From Lobulomyces angularis (lineage: Eukaryota; Chytridiomycota; Chytridiomycetes; Lobulomycetales; Lobulomycetaceae): DNA of 31,947 nucleotides. Shown here piece after piece: positions 22,174 to 31,947 of the stretch. The first letter of the stretch is position 1, and each line of letters begins with the position of its first letter. The stretch covers positions 848-32,794 of the forward strand of contig JADHYX010000230.1 of NCBI GenBank assembly GCA_027604685.1. Direction: 5' to 3'. The notes below the pieces were generated by a model. That model was not told the DNA's origin. It did not search any database and was given only the letters and a program-made list of their open reading frames with translations. A program made the position numbers and the translations under genes.

Positions 22174-22964
22174 ATGTCCACAGAGCCGAAAAAAGTAGTG
22201 GTGTTGGGATCAGTTGCATGTGGAAAAACAGCTTTGATAAATAGGTAAATTTTACTTGTTTGAATTCTGTCAACTCAATTTTTTTTTTAATTTAGGGCAG
22301 TAAACAATTCCTTTTCTGCAGAGTATAAAGCAACATTTGGTGCAGATTTGACGATAAAGGTCTCTAATGAAATGTAATTTACATTAATGAACAATTTTAA
22401 GAACTTAAAAACTTTTTTTACAGTAAACCATCTACACTCCACATATGGAATTGCAGTGGCCATGAAAGATATAGAGCTCTTATGGAACAATTTATAATAT
22501 GTGCGAATGTATAAGAAAAGAAATAAATTCGGCTTTTAATCAGTACTTTAATTTAAAGGTGGTGGTGTTGTGTTTCGATCTTTTGAAGACTTCTAGTTTT
22601 TCTGAACTTACTTATTGGTACAATGAGAAGAAAAGGTAATTTCGTGTGGGTCAAGCCATAAATTTATTATTTTTGTTAGGATGGCGCCTGATGCATTAGT
22701 AGTGTTAGTAGGCACTAAGGTTTTAAAAAATTATTTATCAATGTGTAAAAATTACTTTATCAATTTTTTAGTCTGATAACTCTGATGATATTTCAATTCA
22801 ACATGCAGACGCCCTCAAACAGGTATAATTTTAGAAAAACCACGGTTATTTTTACCTTTGTTTTATAAAAGGCTAAAGAATGGGGAATTGAGTATAAAGC
22901 AGTTTCTGCAAAGACAGGACAAAATGTAAATGAACTTTTTACCTTCATAGCTCAAGCTGTATAA
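22174..22964 (+). CDS. atypical Rab-like small GTPase (Rab24-like?)
   Basis: Exons: 22174-22244, 22296-22373, 22424-22508, 22559-22635, 22680-22719, 22772-22822, 22872-22964 (495 nt, 164 aa). Ras-superfamily fold: P-loop GSVACGKT at 12-19, switch I Thr37, switch II WNCSGHERY at 58-66, G4 GTKSD at 115-119, G5 SAK at 146-148. Departures: the Asp of WDTAGQ is Asn59, the catalytic Gln is His63, and the Asn of NKxD is Thr116. The protein ends at FIAQAV straight after the last helix, with no hypervariable tail or C-terminal cysteines, so Rab-type prenylation is not possible. Human Rab24 also has TKSD and a non-Gln switch residue and is the nearest match I can recall (TKSD, SAKTGQNVNELF). Function, membrane cycling and nucleotide state are unknown. 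Confidence 0.8.
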
Positions 22965-23093
22965 CTAAAAAAAAAAATTTTTGATCTTTTAAATGTACAA
23001 ATAACTCATTTTCACTCCAATAATATAATTTCTTAATTAATGATACATACAAAAGTTTTACATAGAAAATAATTTTACATCATCATTTTCTTG

Positions 23094-24500
23094 TTAATCC
23101 AAGATGATATCTTCGATATCACCATACCCAGAAAACCAAGGTTTTTTTTTCATTGCTTTTCTCCACCAGTTTCTGTATACTATAGAATATTTTTATAAAT
23201 TTGAAATACCAAAGCGTTAAAAAACCTTTTATCATTAAATCCGCCGACACTGGAGAATTCATGGCACTGGCACCAAATGCCAAGATTTCTTGCTGGCCCT
23301 TTAACATTACATAATCTTCTAATATAACCTTTTTTATAAATCTTCTAGTAGTAAAATCGAAAAACCAATTAAATCCTGGAATGTACTCCAAAATTGGAGG
23401 ATGGAATTTAGCTCTTTGAATCCTAATAAAATATAAAATAATTAATAAATTGTTGCAGAAATACCAAATAAATCTACTGTTTCCTTTTGTAGTGGGGATC
23501 GAGTAAAAGTTTAAATCATTTCTTGTGTTTGGGTTTGCAGAATCTTGAAACCGTAATGTAACGCAACTGGGAGGATAAAACGTTGCTATAGCTTTCACAG
23601 GTAATTCTTTTAATGGAGTTGAATTGAAACTTTCAATTCTGTCGTTATAGAATTTACAAAGAACCTGTAACCATTAATATATAGACTAAAAGAGTTAATT
23701 TTTCCTACATTCATCGCTGTAGCATTATCCCTATTTCCTATTTTATATTATAATTGAATATTTTTTTAAAAATAACGAACCAAATGTGCTGGTATGTGTG
23801 AAATTAATGTGGGCTGGATCCAGAAAATTCTCACATAGTAAAGAATGATCAATATCCAAATCCAGGTAGCCAGTCAATTGATCCTTTTTGACTTCATTCC
23901 ATCCAAACTTAAACTTCGGAAGCGGACTTTTCTCTACTTGTTCAGGAGTTCCAGGATGAATCCAAATCCAATTATCTACTTCAAAAGTAGAATATTTTCT
24001 CACTTTCGCATTTGCAGGAATTTTTTTTTCTGGTAATATTGTTGGTATATGACTTCAAAATAATTCTCAAGATTTTTAAAAACAAAACGGTAATCTTACA
24101 TGCATTTTCCTTCAGCGTCGTATTGCCATCCATGATACAAACATTCTAGTCTACCATCCTAAAAAAAATATTAATACTTCAACACTTATACTGTCATTAC
24201 CATTATCTTCCCAGCGGACAAAGGAACAGAGCGATGAGCGCACTTATCAGCCAAAGCGATTGGATCATTCGTTAGAGGATCACGATACAAAACTACAGCA
24301 TCGCCTTTATTAATCATGAAACAATTGAAAAAGGGTTAATTTTGGTTAACTAAACCTATACCTAAAATGTGAAACTTGGTAACTTTGTAGTCAAATACTT
24401 CATTTGATGGAACTATGGGATACCAATAGTTTCTTAAATCTGCAGTTTCATAAAAGCTAGTATCTGTAACAGTATCTGGATCTACGTTTTCTTTTGTCAT
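23094..24500 (-). CDS. Rieske-type oxygenase, pheophorbide a oxygenase (PaO) family-like
   Basis: Exons on the minus strand: 24500-24362, 24304-24201, 24158-24100, 24052-23781, 23737-23709, 23664-23465, 23422-23226, 23179-23094 (1086 nt, 361 aa). The Rieske [2Fe-2S] ligands are complete: CAH at 68-70 and CLYH at 87-90, followed by GWQYDAEGKC. The mononuclear iron site NFLDPAHINFTH supplies Asp179, His182 and His187. After it, NRDNATAMNV and the ending DLMIKVYRNWWRKAM fit PaO-type non-heme oxygenases of plants, algae and cyanobacteria. At 361 aa it lacks the C-terminal extension with TM helices and CxxC of plant PaO (about 540 aa). The substrate is unknown. The intron at 23464-23423 (42 nt) is frame-neutral and inferred from splice signals. 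The last junction (23225-23180) is chosen because it restores the conserved YRNWW ending and a WFSGYGD tail. Divergently paired with RTEL1. Confidence 0.87.
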
Positions 24501-24577
24501 TCTAAGGAAAATTTTTTTATAGCTTTTTCCTTTTACAGTATTTCACTATTTCTTTAAGAATACGAAATTACAAATCA
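24501..24577. promoter_or_regulatory. bidirectional promoter, Rieske oxygenase / RTEL1
   Basis: Only 77 bases separate the start codons of two divergent genes. The sequence is T- and A-rich without an obvious TATA element or palindrome. Both 5' UTRs and any shared promoter must fit here or inside the genes, which predicts co-expression. Confidence 0.6.
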
Positions 24578-27500
24578 ATGATTAGCGAAATAGAATTACC
24601 ACTTTCTCACAAGGCAAATATTTCAATAAAATTTCCTTATCGCCCATATGGTCTCCAAATTAATTTTATGACTAAAGTCATTCAATGTATAGAAAATGGA
24701 GGTATTCATAAAAAAACATAGTGACACTTAAAGAAAGTTCAAAGTCAGCTATTTTTCTATTTCTGTTTCGCTGTTTGATTCATCATCAATTATTGTTTAA
24801 CTTTTAGTAATTTCTTCTGTTTCAAGGTAATGCTCTACTGGAAAGTCCAACTGGTACAGGAAAGACTTTGTGTCTTTTATGTTCAGCTTTAGGTTGGTAG
24901 GTTTTTTATTAAGCTATTTATTTTACTTAATTTTTTTTTACAGGCAAGAAAATTACAAAAAATTAAATCCAGGTTGGCCAAAAAAAAAAATTTATTTTGC
25001 TTCCAGGACTCATTCTCAACTTTCACAGGTTATTAAAGAACTCAAATTTTCTGGTTATAAGTAACCTTTTTAATGGTATAAATTTATTTTAAAACCTCTT
25101 AGTCCGATAATCTCAGTTCTTGGATCGCGTGAACAGACATGCATAAACGACGAAGTAAAATATTCAGCAACAGGAACAGCATTATCAAGCATCTGTGAAA
25201 ACACTGTAAGGAAGAAAAATTGTATGTATTATGAAAACAGCATCGGTTCCAACTTGCAGAAAGATGGTAAAAATAAAATAATGGATATAGAAGAACTTGT
25301 AAAATTTGGAAAAGAAGAAAAAAAATGTCCATACTTTCTTTCTCGATGCAACACCGACACAAGTGACTTGATATTTTTACCATACAACTACATTATTGAT
25401 ACTATTTCTAGAAAATCGCAGAAAATATATGTGCGAGATTCGATTCTCATTTTCGATGAAGGTTATAAAAAAAAATTCATTACACTTTGTATCAAAAATT
25501 TATTTTTTCCATAGGTCATAATTTAGAGGTTACCTGTGGTGATGCATCATCTTTTGAATTAACTACGGAAGATTTAAATAGAGCCTTAAGGGAAATTTCA
25601 CACTGTATTCAGTTTGCAAAAGAAAAATGCTTTAGGAAGGAGCTGATAGAAAGTTTCGAAAATTTAAAAAGTGTTATGAAAATTACTATTTTAAATTAAT
25701 TTTTGTTTTTGGATAGATGCGGTTGAAAATTTTAAATTGGAAATATTAAAAATTAACCTAAAAACCACAAAAACTGAATTTGAAGCATTGTTTATTCACC
25801 AGCTATTCGAAAACATTGGAGTTTTACCTGCATCCTTTCAGGAATTAAAGTTGATATCAAATGAAATATACAAACTATTAATAAACGAGAAACTAATCAA
25901 TTATGGAAATGTTGGAGTGAAAGTGCTTCAAGAAGCATTAAATACAGTTTTTAAATATCCTCCAATTTCGAATCATCAAGAGTGCGATAAAAAAAACGAA
26001 ATTTTTTCCAGATCAGCAGCCTCATTTTGGAAAGCTCACAGAGTACCTTTTCATTTAACCTTAATTTATACCCTTTTCCTTAGGTCCACATTATATCCTC
26101 TACAGTATTGATTAAACGCCAGAATAGTTATACGCATCAGGAAGTGAGGTAAAGCATAAAATTTAACAAGTATTATAAAATGATTTGTTGCAGAACGTTA
26201 AGTTTTTGGTGTTTCAATTCGGGAGTTGCGCTTACCGAACTAATGAACGAAGGAGCTAGGAGCATTGTTGTAGCCAGTGGAACACTTTCTCCATTGGAAT
26301 CGACGGCACTGGAATTGGGAGTTACCTTTGACTATCGCTTAGAAAATCCTCATGTTATTAATACCTCAAAACAGTTGTTCATTGGAGTTCTTGAAACCTC
26401 TCCTGCAGGAGTACGTTTGGATTCGTCATTTTACAATAGAGAAAACCCTGCTTACTTACAACAATTGGGGAGGTCAATATTGAATGTATCAAGGATTAGT
26501 CCTGGAGGATTACTTGTATTTTTTTCGAGTTATGAAGTGATGAATAACTGTATTCGCAATTGGGAGAAATTGTGGGTTGGAAACATCAATTCACTATGGA
26601 GCAGTATTGATGGAGTAAAAAAAATTTTTAAAGAACCAGTAAACAAAAAAGATTTTGGAAAGGTTATTAATGATTATTATGCCGCTATTAAAAAGGGTGA
26701 AGGTGCATGCTTCTTTGCAGTTTGCAGGGGAAAGGCTTCGGAAGGAATTGATTTTTCCGATAGTAAGGCAAGGTACTAAAGATAGTAAATATATATTTTT
26801 TAAAAATATAATTTTAGAACTGTAATAATATGCGGAGTTCCGTATCCTGCTTCAAAAGATCCGAAAGTTTTATTAAAAAAGAAATATTTAGATAAGCAAA
26901 AGGAAATAAACTTCAAAAGTTTATCAGGCGATGAATGGTAACACTAGTTTTAATGAAAAAATTGGAAATTTTTACTTAAAATACAATACAGGTATTTGCA
27001 GCAGGCATCTAAAGCAGTTAATCAGGCCATTGGAAGGGTTATCAGACATAGAGATGATTATGGAGCAATATTGCTATTTGATGCAAGTAAGCAGTTATTG
27101 AAGTTAAAAACTCATGATTTTGTGCCACTATTTTTAGGGTTCTCATCAAATATACGTCACCTACCAGTGTGGAATCGACAATCATGCAAAGTTTATGATA
27201 AATATAATGATATACACTCAGGTATATCAGCATTTTTTAAGGACAAGGTAATAAATTACCCGCACTGATCTTAGATTAATTTGTAAATAGAAGGAAGTTG
27301 TTAAGGTAGAAGAGAACTGCGAAAGCGAGCCAATTCCGGTACAGAAAAAAGAATTAAAAGTAAATCCTGCTCAAAATTACACTGAAGGCATTTTGCAACC
27401 AATAAGTTCCATTTTTTCAGAAAAGAAACTGAGAAAAATAGAAAAAAAGAAAAATATTGCTGAAAATAAAAATCATTCAAACTCAAAACAGCAGCAAATT

Positions 27501-27803
27501 AATAAAAGCTTTGTTGTTAAGAAAAAGCGAGTAAATGTGAGTAAAAGTGTTGATACAAAATTGGCATTACTGATCCAGGTAACTAAGAAAAATTATTACC
27601 ATAAATATACTGAGTCTCTGATTAAGGCAAAAAACGTTCTTTCTAAAGCTGATTTTGAAAAACTGAAAGATGCTTTTAATGTTTATTCTGTTAAAAAACA
27701 AAAAGATTGTTTACTGAATCAGGTAAAAGACCTGTTATTGAACAAAGAGAACCCAACCGAGTATGCTGCATTGTACGAAGGTTTTCAGAAATTTATAAGT
27801 TAA
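24578..27803 (+). CDS. RTEL1: RTEL1-like iron-sulfur DNA helicase
   Basis: Superfamily 2 XPD-type 5'-3' helicase that unwinds D-loops and G-quadruplexes in replication, recombination and telomere upkeep. Exons: 24578-24701, 24827-24896, 24944-25060, 25103-25461, 25515-25670, 25717-26042, 26084-26148, 26194-26772, 26818-26937, 26992-27086, 27138-27247, 27291-27803 (2634 nt, 877 aa). P-loop ESPTGTGKT at 47-55; [15 protein letters not shown]; Fe-S cysteines C117, C135, C144, C179; motif II reads DEGH (222-225) instead of [18 protein letters not shown]; motif [17 protein letters not shown]. The tail has [20 protein letters not shown], a harmonin-N-like domain found in RTEL1, which separates it from FANCJ, DDX11 and XPD. 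The stop-free introns at 27087-27137 and 27579-27626 keep frame; the second may be spliced (861 aa). No clear PIP box; QQQINKSF is degenerate. Confidence 0.93.
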
Positions 27804-28069
27804 TACATGTGGTTTTGAATTTGAGAATATTGGTAAATTTCACTGAATTTAGGCATATAGGTTGCCAATTTATTTATTTTTTTTAAGAAATTCATTTAAT
27901 TTTTATTTACATTTTATAATAAATCTCCATTACCATCAGTCAATACATTGAATTTTTGTTATTGTTGAATATTCTTCTAATATTTGTTTGAGCCATCTTT
28001 AATCACCTGATGCAGTAAGCTCTGGTAAGTTGCAAGAGGTTTTAAACCCTAAACCCTCCTCCACTTCTA
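27804..28069. other. short intergenic RTEL1 to TIPIN
   Basis: 266 bases; no exon recognised with confidence. It contains two CCCTAAA-like units (28044-28057), most likely chance. An earlier TIPIN start or small first exon here cannot be excluded. Confidence 0.4.
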
Positions 28070-29163
28070 ATGTTAGGATCACCTTCAGAAATCAACAATA
28101 ATGGCTTACTAAAGAACAAAGTTAATGGCACTGTTCAATATAAACCTTCCAATTCCAATTTAAATCAGAACACACATTCTGGTGAAACGTCTGTCCTCCA
28201 GTCCAACTTTGAGGAAAGGACTTTAAATTTAAATGTTGACAAAAATTTTGAGCAACTGGGCACATCAAAAAAAATAAGAACAGTTAGAATTTTAAGCGAG
28301 AAGGAGTAACTTTTTATTGATTTTTTTATAATTTTTTTAATTTCACTTTAAAAAAAGTTTACTAGCAGAAAGTGGATTACCTTTTCTTTATGAAAAGGGA
28401 AGAAAAATTAAGTTTAAGGGTAAAGGCTACGAGGTTTTTATTTAAAAAAAAAAAGATATAAATTATTACAACTCTCAAATTTTCTTTTCATTTTTTAATA
28501 AAATGTTAAGGTAGAAGATTTAGCAAAGTTATTAAATTTTTACCAAATGGTAACGAAAAAATTACATTTCCTCCTTTTTCAACAAGGAAGTAACCATCAA
28601 AATTTATTATTGTTTTTACTATACAGTGGATGCATAACATAGATTCTGGAATATCATTTGAATTGGCTACACAAAAGATAGAAAGACTTTGTAAAAAAGG
28701 ATCAATGAAGGTTAGAGCAAATTGCAGAAGACATTAAATTTTATCAAATTGGCTGAAGAAATATTGCTAATTAAAAAAAAAAAAAAAATACAGAAATATC
28801 TCAATGACATTGTGATTAAAGAACGGCAACGAAAATCGGGAATTGAAAATAAATTAACTAGAAACGACAATGATGATAAAATAGAAGCTAATCTCGAAAT
28901 TATTCCAGAACCAAGCAGACCCATTCAAAACCAAGAGATACCTACTCCGGAAGGTATTTATTAAATCCAGTTATTAATCGCATTTGTTTTTTACAATGTT
29001 TATAGAATCTCCCCAGCAGCAAAACGATACATCAGACGAAACAGTAGCAAGAATTAAAGCGAACAGGGCAAAAGCTTTAGAAAAATTGGCAGCAAATAAG
29101 AGGTTAAGAGAAAATAAGGAAATGTTTGCCAGTGATTCTGACGATGACATTCCTATGTTTTAA
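28070..29163 (+). CDS. TIPIN/Csm3/Swi3 replication fork protection factor
   Basis: Partner of Timeless/Tof1 in the fork protection complex, which stabilises paused forks and supports checkpoint signalling. Exons: 28070-28305, 28358-28433, 28511-28549, 28627-28710, 28794-28953, 29006-29163 (753 nt, 250 aa). The Swi3 domain is split over four small exons: LLAESGLPFLYEKGRKIKFK, GKGYEVEDLAKLLNFYQMW, then MHNIDSGISFELATQKIERL and KKGSMKKYLNDIV. This fits the family pattern GLPxLxxxxKxxKFKGKGHExxDLxxLLxxYxxWxxxLxPxxxFxxxxxxIExLGxKKxxxxxL. The N-terminal 75 residues are Asn/Ser-rich. The C-terminal part is charged and ends in an acidic SDSDDDIPMF. The ATG at 28070 is the first in frame; a further upstream exon is possible. 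It lies 266 bp after RTEL1 on the same strand. Confidence 0.9.
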
Positions 29164-29487
29164 TGAAATAAATAAGTCATTTCAAATAGCATTTTCGACA
29201 TTCCACCAATAAAAAATATAAGGTGAACTTTCTTATATACACGAATCATTTTTTCCACCAAATAGATTGAATTTTAAAGCATTACTTTACTGGTATTTTA
29301 TTGCAATAGAATTATTTTAGGTTACTTTTTAAAAAAAAAAAATAAAAAAAAAAATTTAATTGCGGCTATACATAATTGAAACTTTATCATTCATAAACTA
29401 ACTTAATAATGACTCGGTTTTATCTCTAAATATAATGACAAAAAAAAAAAAAAAAATGGCAACACTACATTTAATTATATCTAAGAA
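29164..29487. other. intergenic between convergent genes
   Basis: 324 bases between the TIPIN stop and the end of the minus-strand gene, with A runs near 29331-29354 and 29440-29456. Only 3' UTR and terminator sequence is expected; nothing specific recognised. Confidence 0.5.
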
Positions 29488-31183
29488 TCAGTCGATCTTT
29501 TGAGACTTCTTTTTTTTTTTTTTTCCTTTAGTTTTCGTAATACCAACTATAGTACCAATGCTTTGTGGCTCTTTCAATTCTGCATTTTTCGTAATTTCTG
29601 CTATACTACCAATGTTTTGTGCATCTTTCAACTCTGCTTCTTCAGAATTAATAAGAGGTTCAACACTAGCAACGACAATCTCAACCTTAATATTCTGAGT
29701 TTCTATTAAGGTTTCGCCCAAGTCACCTTTTGAGAAATCTCCTAAATCCATGTTGAGGGAGCTTTTTTTTCTTCTAAGCTTTCTAAGTTGCGATTTTGTT
29801 CGATTTTTTGTAGTGGTTTGTTCAGTTGATTTTGGTGCAAGTTCGTCTTTCGAAGTATAATGTTTCGTAGGTTCTATTTCTTCTATCTTTGAAATTTCTT
29901 CAATTTCTTGGTATTTTTCAACTTTTTTTTTTGAGTTTTTTTTTTTGTTTTTTTTTTTAACTTTTAATATTGGTAACTCTACAGGTTCTTTTGCAACAAA
30001 ATGGTCAGGTACTTTTCCTTCAATCTCATCAGAACAGTGAAGCGTTAACTTTATATCTTGGTCGATATCATTGTAAACTTCATTAAAGGTTTCGTCTGAC
30101 AAATTGTTACTATTTCCACTATGTTCTTTTTCAAAAGAAGTTTCACTTATGTTATTTGTGTCATCTAAATATTCACAAATTTTTTTAATTGATTGTAAGT
30201 CTGTAGTGCTCTCTTCTTCTGCTGTTGTAGATAATGCAGCGACAACCTCTAACTCCACTGATTCGTTTGTGATTCCATTTAAACTTTTTAAATCATCAGA
30301 ATTTTGAAAAAATTTATAAATTAATTGGGAATTTTCTTCTGCTACAGATAATGAAAAAACATGCTCTGATTCTACTACTTCAATTACACTTTCACATTTC
30401 TCACTATCAGAAATCAATAAGCTTTCTTTACCGCTAGAATCCGATAGAGAATCAATAATTTCATCACTTTCAATTATAGAATATGATTGTTCTTCAGTTA
30501 CTATATCCAAATCATTCAGAGAATTGTTAGATTCATTGATTTCCAGTTTTTCATATGCAACATCAGATAGATCTTTGGAGGTAGAATCATTATTATAATG
30601 TATTTCATCCACCTTTTCTGCATTACATCCTTTTTGTAAAGGATTTGAGTGGTCATCATTAAAATAATCAACAACCACATTATCACTGTAGTCGTCATCA
30701 AAAGTGCAATCAAACGTTGAAGTACGGGAATCGACTGGTGTGTTAATAGAAGAATTCGATTCGTTTAAATTCAAATTAGAAGTATTTACCAGCATCGAAT
30801 TTGGCGCTGCAATATCTGCTTCAAAGTCATCACTTGCATTTTTGTAATCAGTAGCCTTTTTTTGGTTGTAAAGTTTTAGCAATTTCAAATTTTTAAATTT
30901 GAAAGGTAAAAAATTGGCTGGTGGTATCAAAGTTTCCTTTTGGTATTTTAAATTTTCTAATTCAATCATTTCATTAAGTTTATCGACCGATTTTTTATGT
31001 TGTAGATAATAGCATTTGTACTCTTGGATATCTTTTTTATACATAAAAATTATATTAATTATAATCTTGCAGATGGCACTTACAATTTCTTAAATCTGTT
31101 TCAGTATGACTTAATATTCGTATATTTTCATCAAGATCTCTTTTCAATTCAGTGATTAGAAGGTTTGTTGACTTCATGTCCAT
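29488..31183 (-). CDS. acidic, lysine-tailed protein of unknown function
   Basis: Two exons: 31183-31084 and 31031-29488 (1644 nt, 547 aa). The start is the upstream ATG (MDMKSTNLLITELKRDLDEN), joined by a gtaagt donor to the large exon; this extends the frame that could otherwise start at 31044. Residues 1-85 look helical, possibly coiled-coil, and are followed by a basic FLPFKFKNLKLLKLYNQKK. Residues 100-400 are strongly acidic and Ser/Asn-rich with no domain visible. Residues about 380-460 are lysine-rich (KVKKKNKKKNSKKK, RTKSQLRKLRRKKS), and the end is KKKKKKSQKID, typical of a nuclear or nucleolar tail. Just before it lie two 18-residue repeats. I recognise no family; the composition suggests a disordered nuclear adaptor, which is inference only. 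There are no TM segments or signal peptide. Confidence 0.75.
29530..29637 (-). repeat. two 18-residue tandem repeats near the C-terminus of the acidic protein
   Basis: Successive units AELKDAQNIGSIAEITKN and AELKEPQSIGTIVGITKT, 54 nt each, share 11 of 18 residues. This is a short in-frame tandem duplication that has since diverged. Confidence 0.8.
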
Positions 31184-31947
31184 TAAATTTTATTTTTTTT
31201 TATTTTATTTTTTTTTTTCGCCCTTTAAAAATTTGTTAAAAAATTGTATGTTGAAGAGAGTTTAAAAAAAAAAAAAAAAAAATTAGAAAACAACAAAAAA
31301 TCATAAAAAAAAAAATAGCAAAAAATTATTGTATAAATCTTTTTTATAAAAAAAAAATTCTAAAATTTTTTTCACATTTTTTTTATTTTAACTCTGTAAC
31401 TAAATTACAATTATTTTTTCCAAATTTTTGAAGTAGAAAAACAGTTAACACTACTATGATAAATAAAAAACTCATTTAAACATTTGTTTAGGTGTGTTCA
31501 TTAATTTCAGATAGGAAAGTTACCTGCCTCCAGTAAACAAAGCTTCTTAGAGTGAATGAGCATTTCCAATTAACACATTTCTCCTTATTAAATTCACTAA
31601 AGTTCTAAGTGGCAATATGATTTTCACAAGTCTTCCTAAGATTATATACTGGATACAGGGAAATCAAAAATAAATTAATTGTTTTACTTTCTTTTTTCGT
31701 CCTCTCAAATTTTTACTTTAGTTGCATTTAGAAATTTATCAAATAAACTAATATTTTATCCAAAGAATTTGAATCAAGAAGATTGTTAGAGAAGCAAATT
31801 AAATTGAGTAAAAAAAAAAATTAGCCACTTTATCATGTAAAACTCTGGTAGTAAAAATTGGCTGTTACTGAATTATAATTTGAAGAACCATTTTGGTCAA
31901 ATTTATAAACTATTTTTACATGAAAAGAATGAAAGTTTATTTATTTG
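31184..31947. other. window-end intergenic region, AT-rich, one short odd minus-strand frame
   Basis: 764 bases. The left half is A/T homopolymers and should hold the promoter of the acidic-protein gene. On the minus strand, 31596-31488 is open after an acceptor-like ttag and contains KEKCVNWKCSFTLRSFVYW, closed by TAA. It could be an exon or a mobile-element relic, but I cannot assign it. No RNA gene seen. Confidence 0.4.

Noticed and set aside
23119..23598. Unspliced 159-aa C-terminal reading of the Rieske gene
   Set aside because: Read straight through, it ends in VFWVW and loses the conserved YRNWW ending. Removing the inferred introns 23464-23423 and 23225-23180 restores a family-like C-terminus with good splice sites.
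24578..27803. FANCJ/BRIP1, DDX11 or XPD as the identity of the Fe-S helicase
   Set aside because: The order of motifs, the [15 protein letters not shown] block and the harmonin-N-like C-terminus fit RTEL1 best.
28044..28057. Two CCCTAAA-like units resembling a plant-type telomere repeat
   Set aside because: Only two units, internal to a gene-dense region, in AT-rich DNA; most likely chance.

Overview
Compact, very AT-rich, intron-rich eukaryotic nuclear DNA. Genes carry many short introns (mostly about 40-60 bp, GT..AG, often with a long T run before the acceptor). All three standard stop codons close genes, so the standard code fits. The gene set is opisthokont-like: Spb4/DDX55, Brx1, Puf6/PUM3, Syf2, Csm3/TIPIN, an RTEL1 helicase with a harmonin-like C-terminus, a UBE2E-type E2 and a STRA6-like membrane protein. 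An early-diverging fungal relative (chytrid, Rozella or aphelid grade) or a unicellular holozoan is my best guess; the window alone does not settle it. I rebuilt exon structures by hand; for every complete multi-exon gene the exon lengths sum to a whole number of codons.

Layout: 77-940 (+) C-terminal part of DDX55/Spb4; 1391-2416 (+) intronless four-TM MARVEL-like protein; 2886-7571 (+) copper P-type ATPase with six N-terminal HMA domains, 11 exons; 7736-8277 (-) a four-exon gene for a CISD3-like double-CDGSH protein, easily missed because its exons are 31-113 nt; 8281-9235 gene-poor with a possible decayed gene; 9236-12821 (+) STRA6-like multipass protein, 12 exons, 1002 aa; 13144-14066 (+) SYF2; 14842-17293 (+) PUM3/Puf6; 17408-18451 (+) mitochondrial IF-3; 18531-18773 possible gene relic; 19173-20128 (+) UBE2E-type E2; 20543-21923 (+) BRX1; 22174-22964 (+) atypical Rab-like GTPase; 23094-24500 (-) Rieske oxygenase of the pheophorbide a oxygenase type; 24578-27803 (+) RTEL1; 28070-29163 (+) TIPIN/Csm3; 29488-31183 (-) acidic, lysine-tailed protein of unknown function.

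Themes: three 60S ribosome-assembly factors (Spb4, Puf6, Brx1) lie within 22 kb. RTEL1 and TIPIN, both replication-fork factors, are neighbours. The Rieske gene and RTEL1 are divergent with only 77 bp between their start codons. I see no new defence-type or mobile system. The most notable points are the STRA6-like gene with its large ectodomain, the PaO-like Rieske oxygenase in an apparently non-plant genome, the six-HMA copper pump with an exact 80-residue duplication, the divergent CDGSH protein, the Rab-like GTPase with altered nucleotide-binding motifs and no prenylation cysteine, and a set of frame-preserving stop-free introns.
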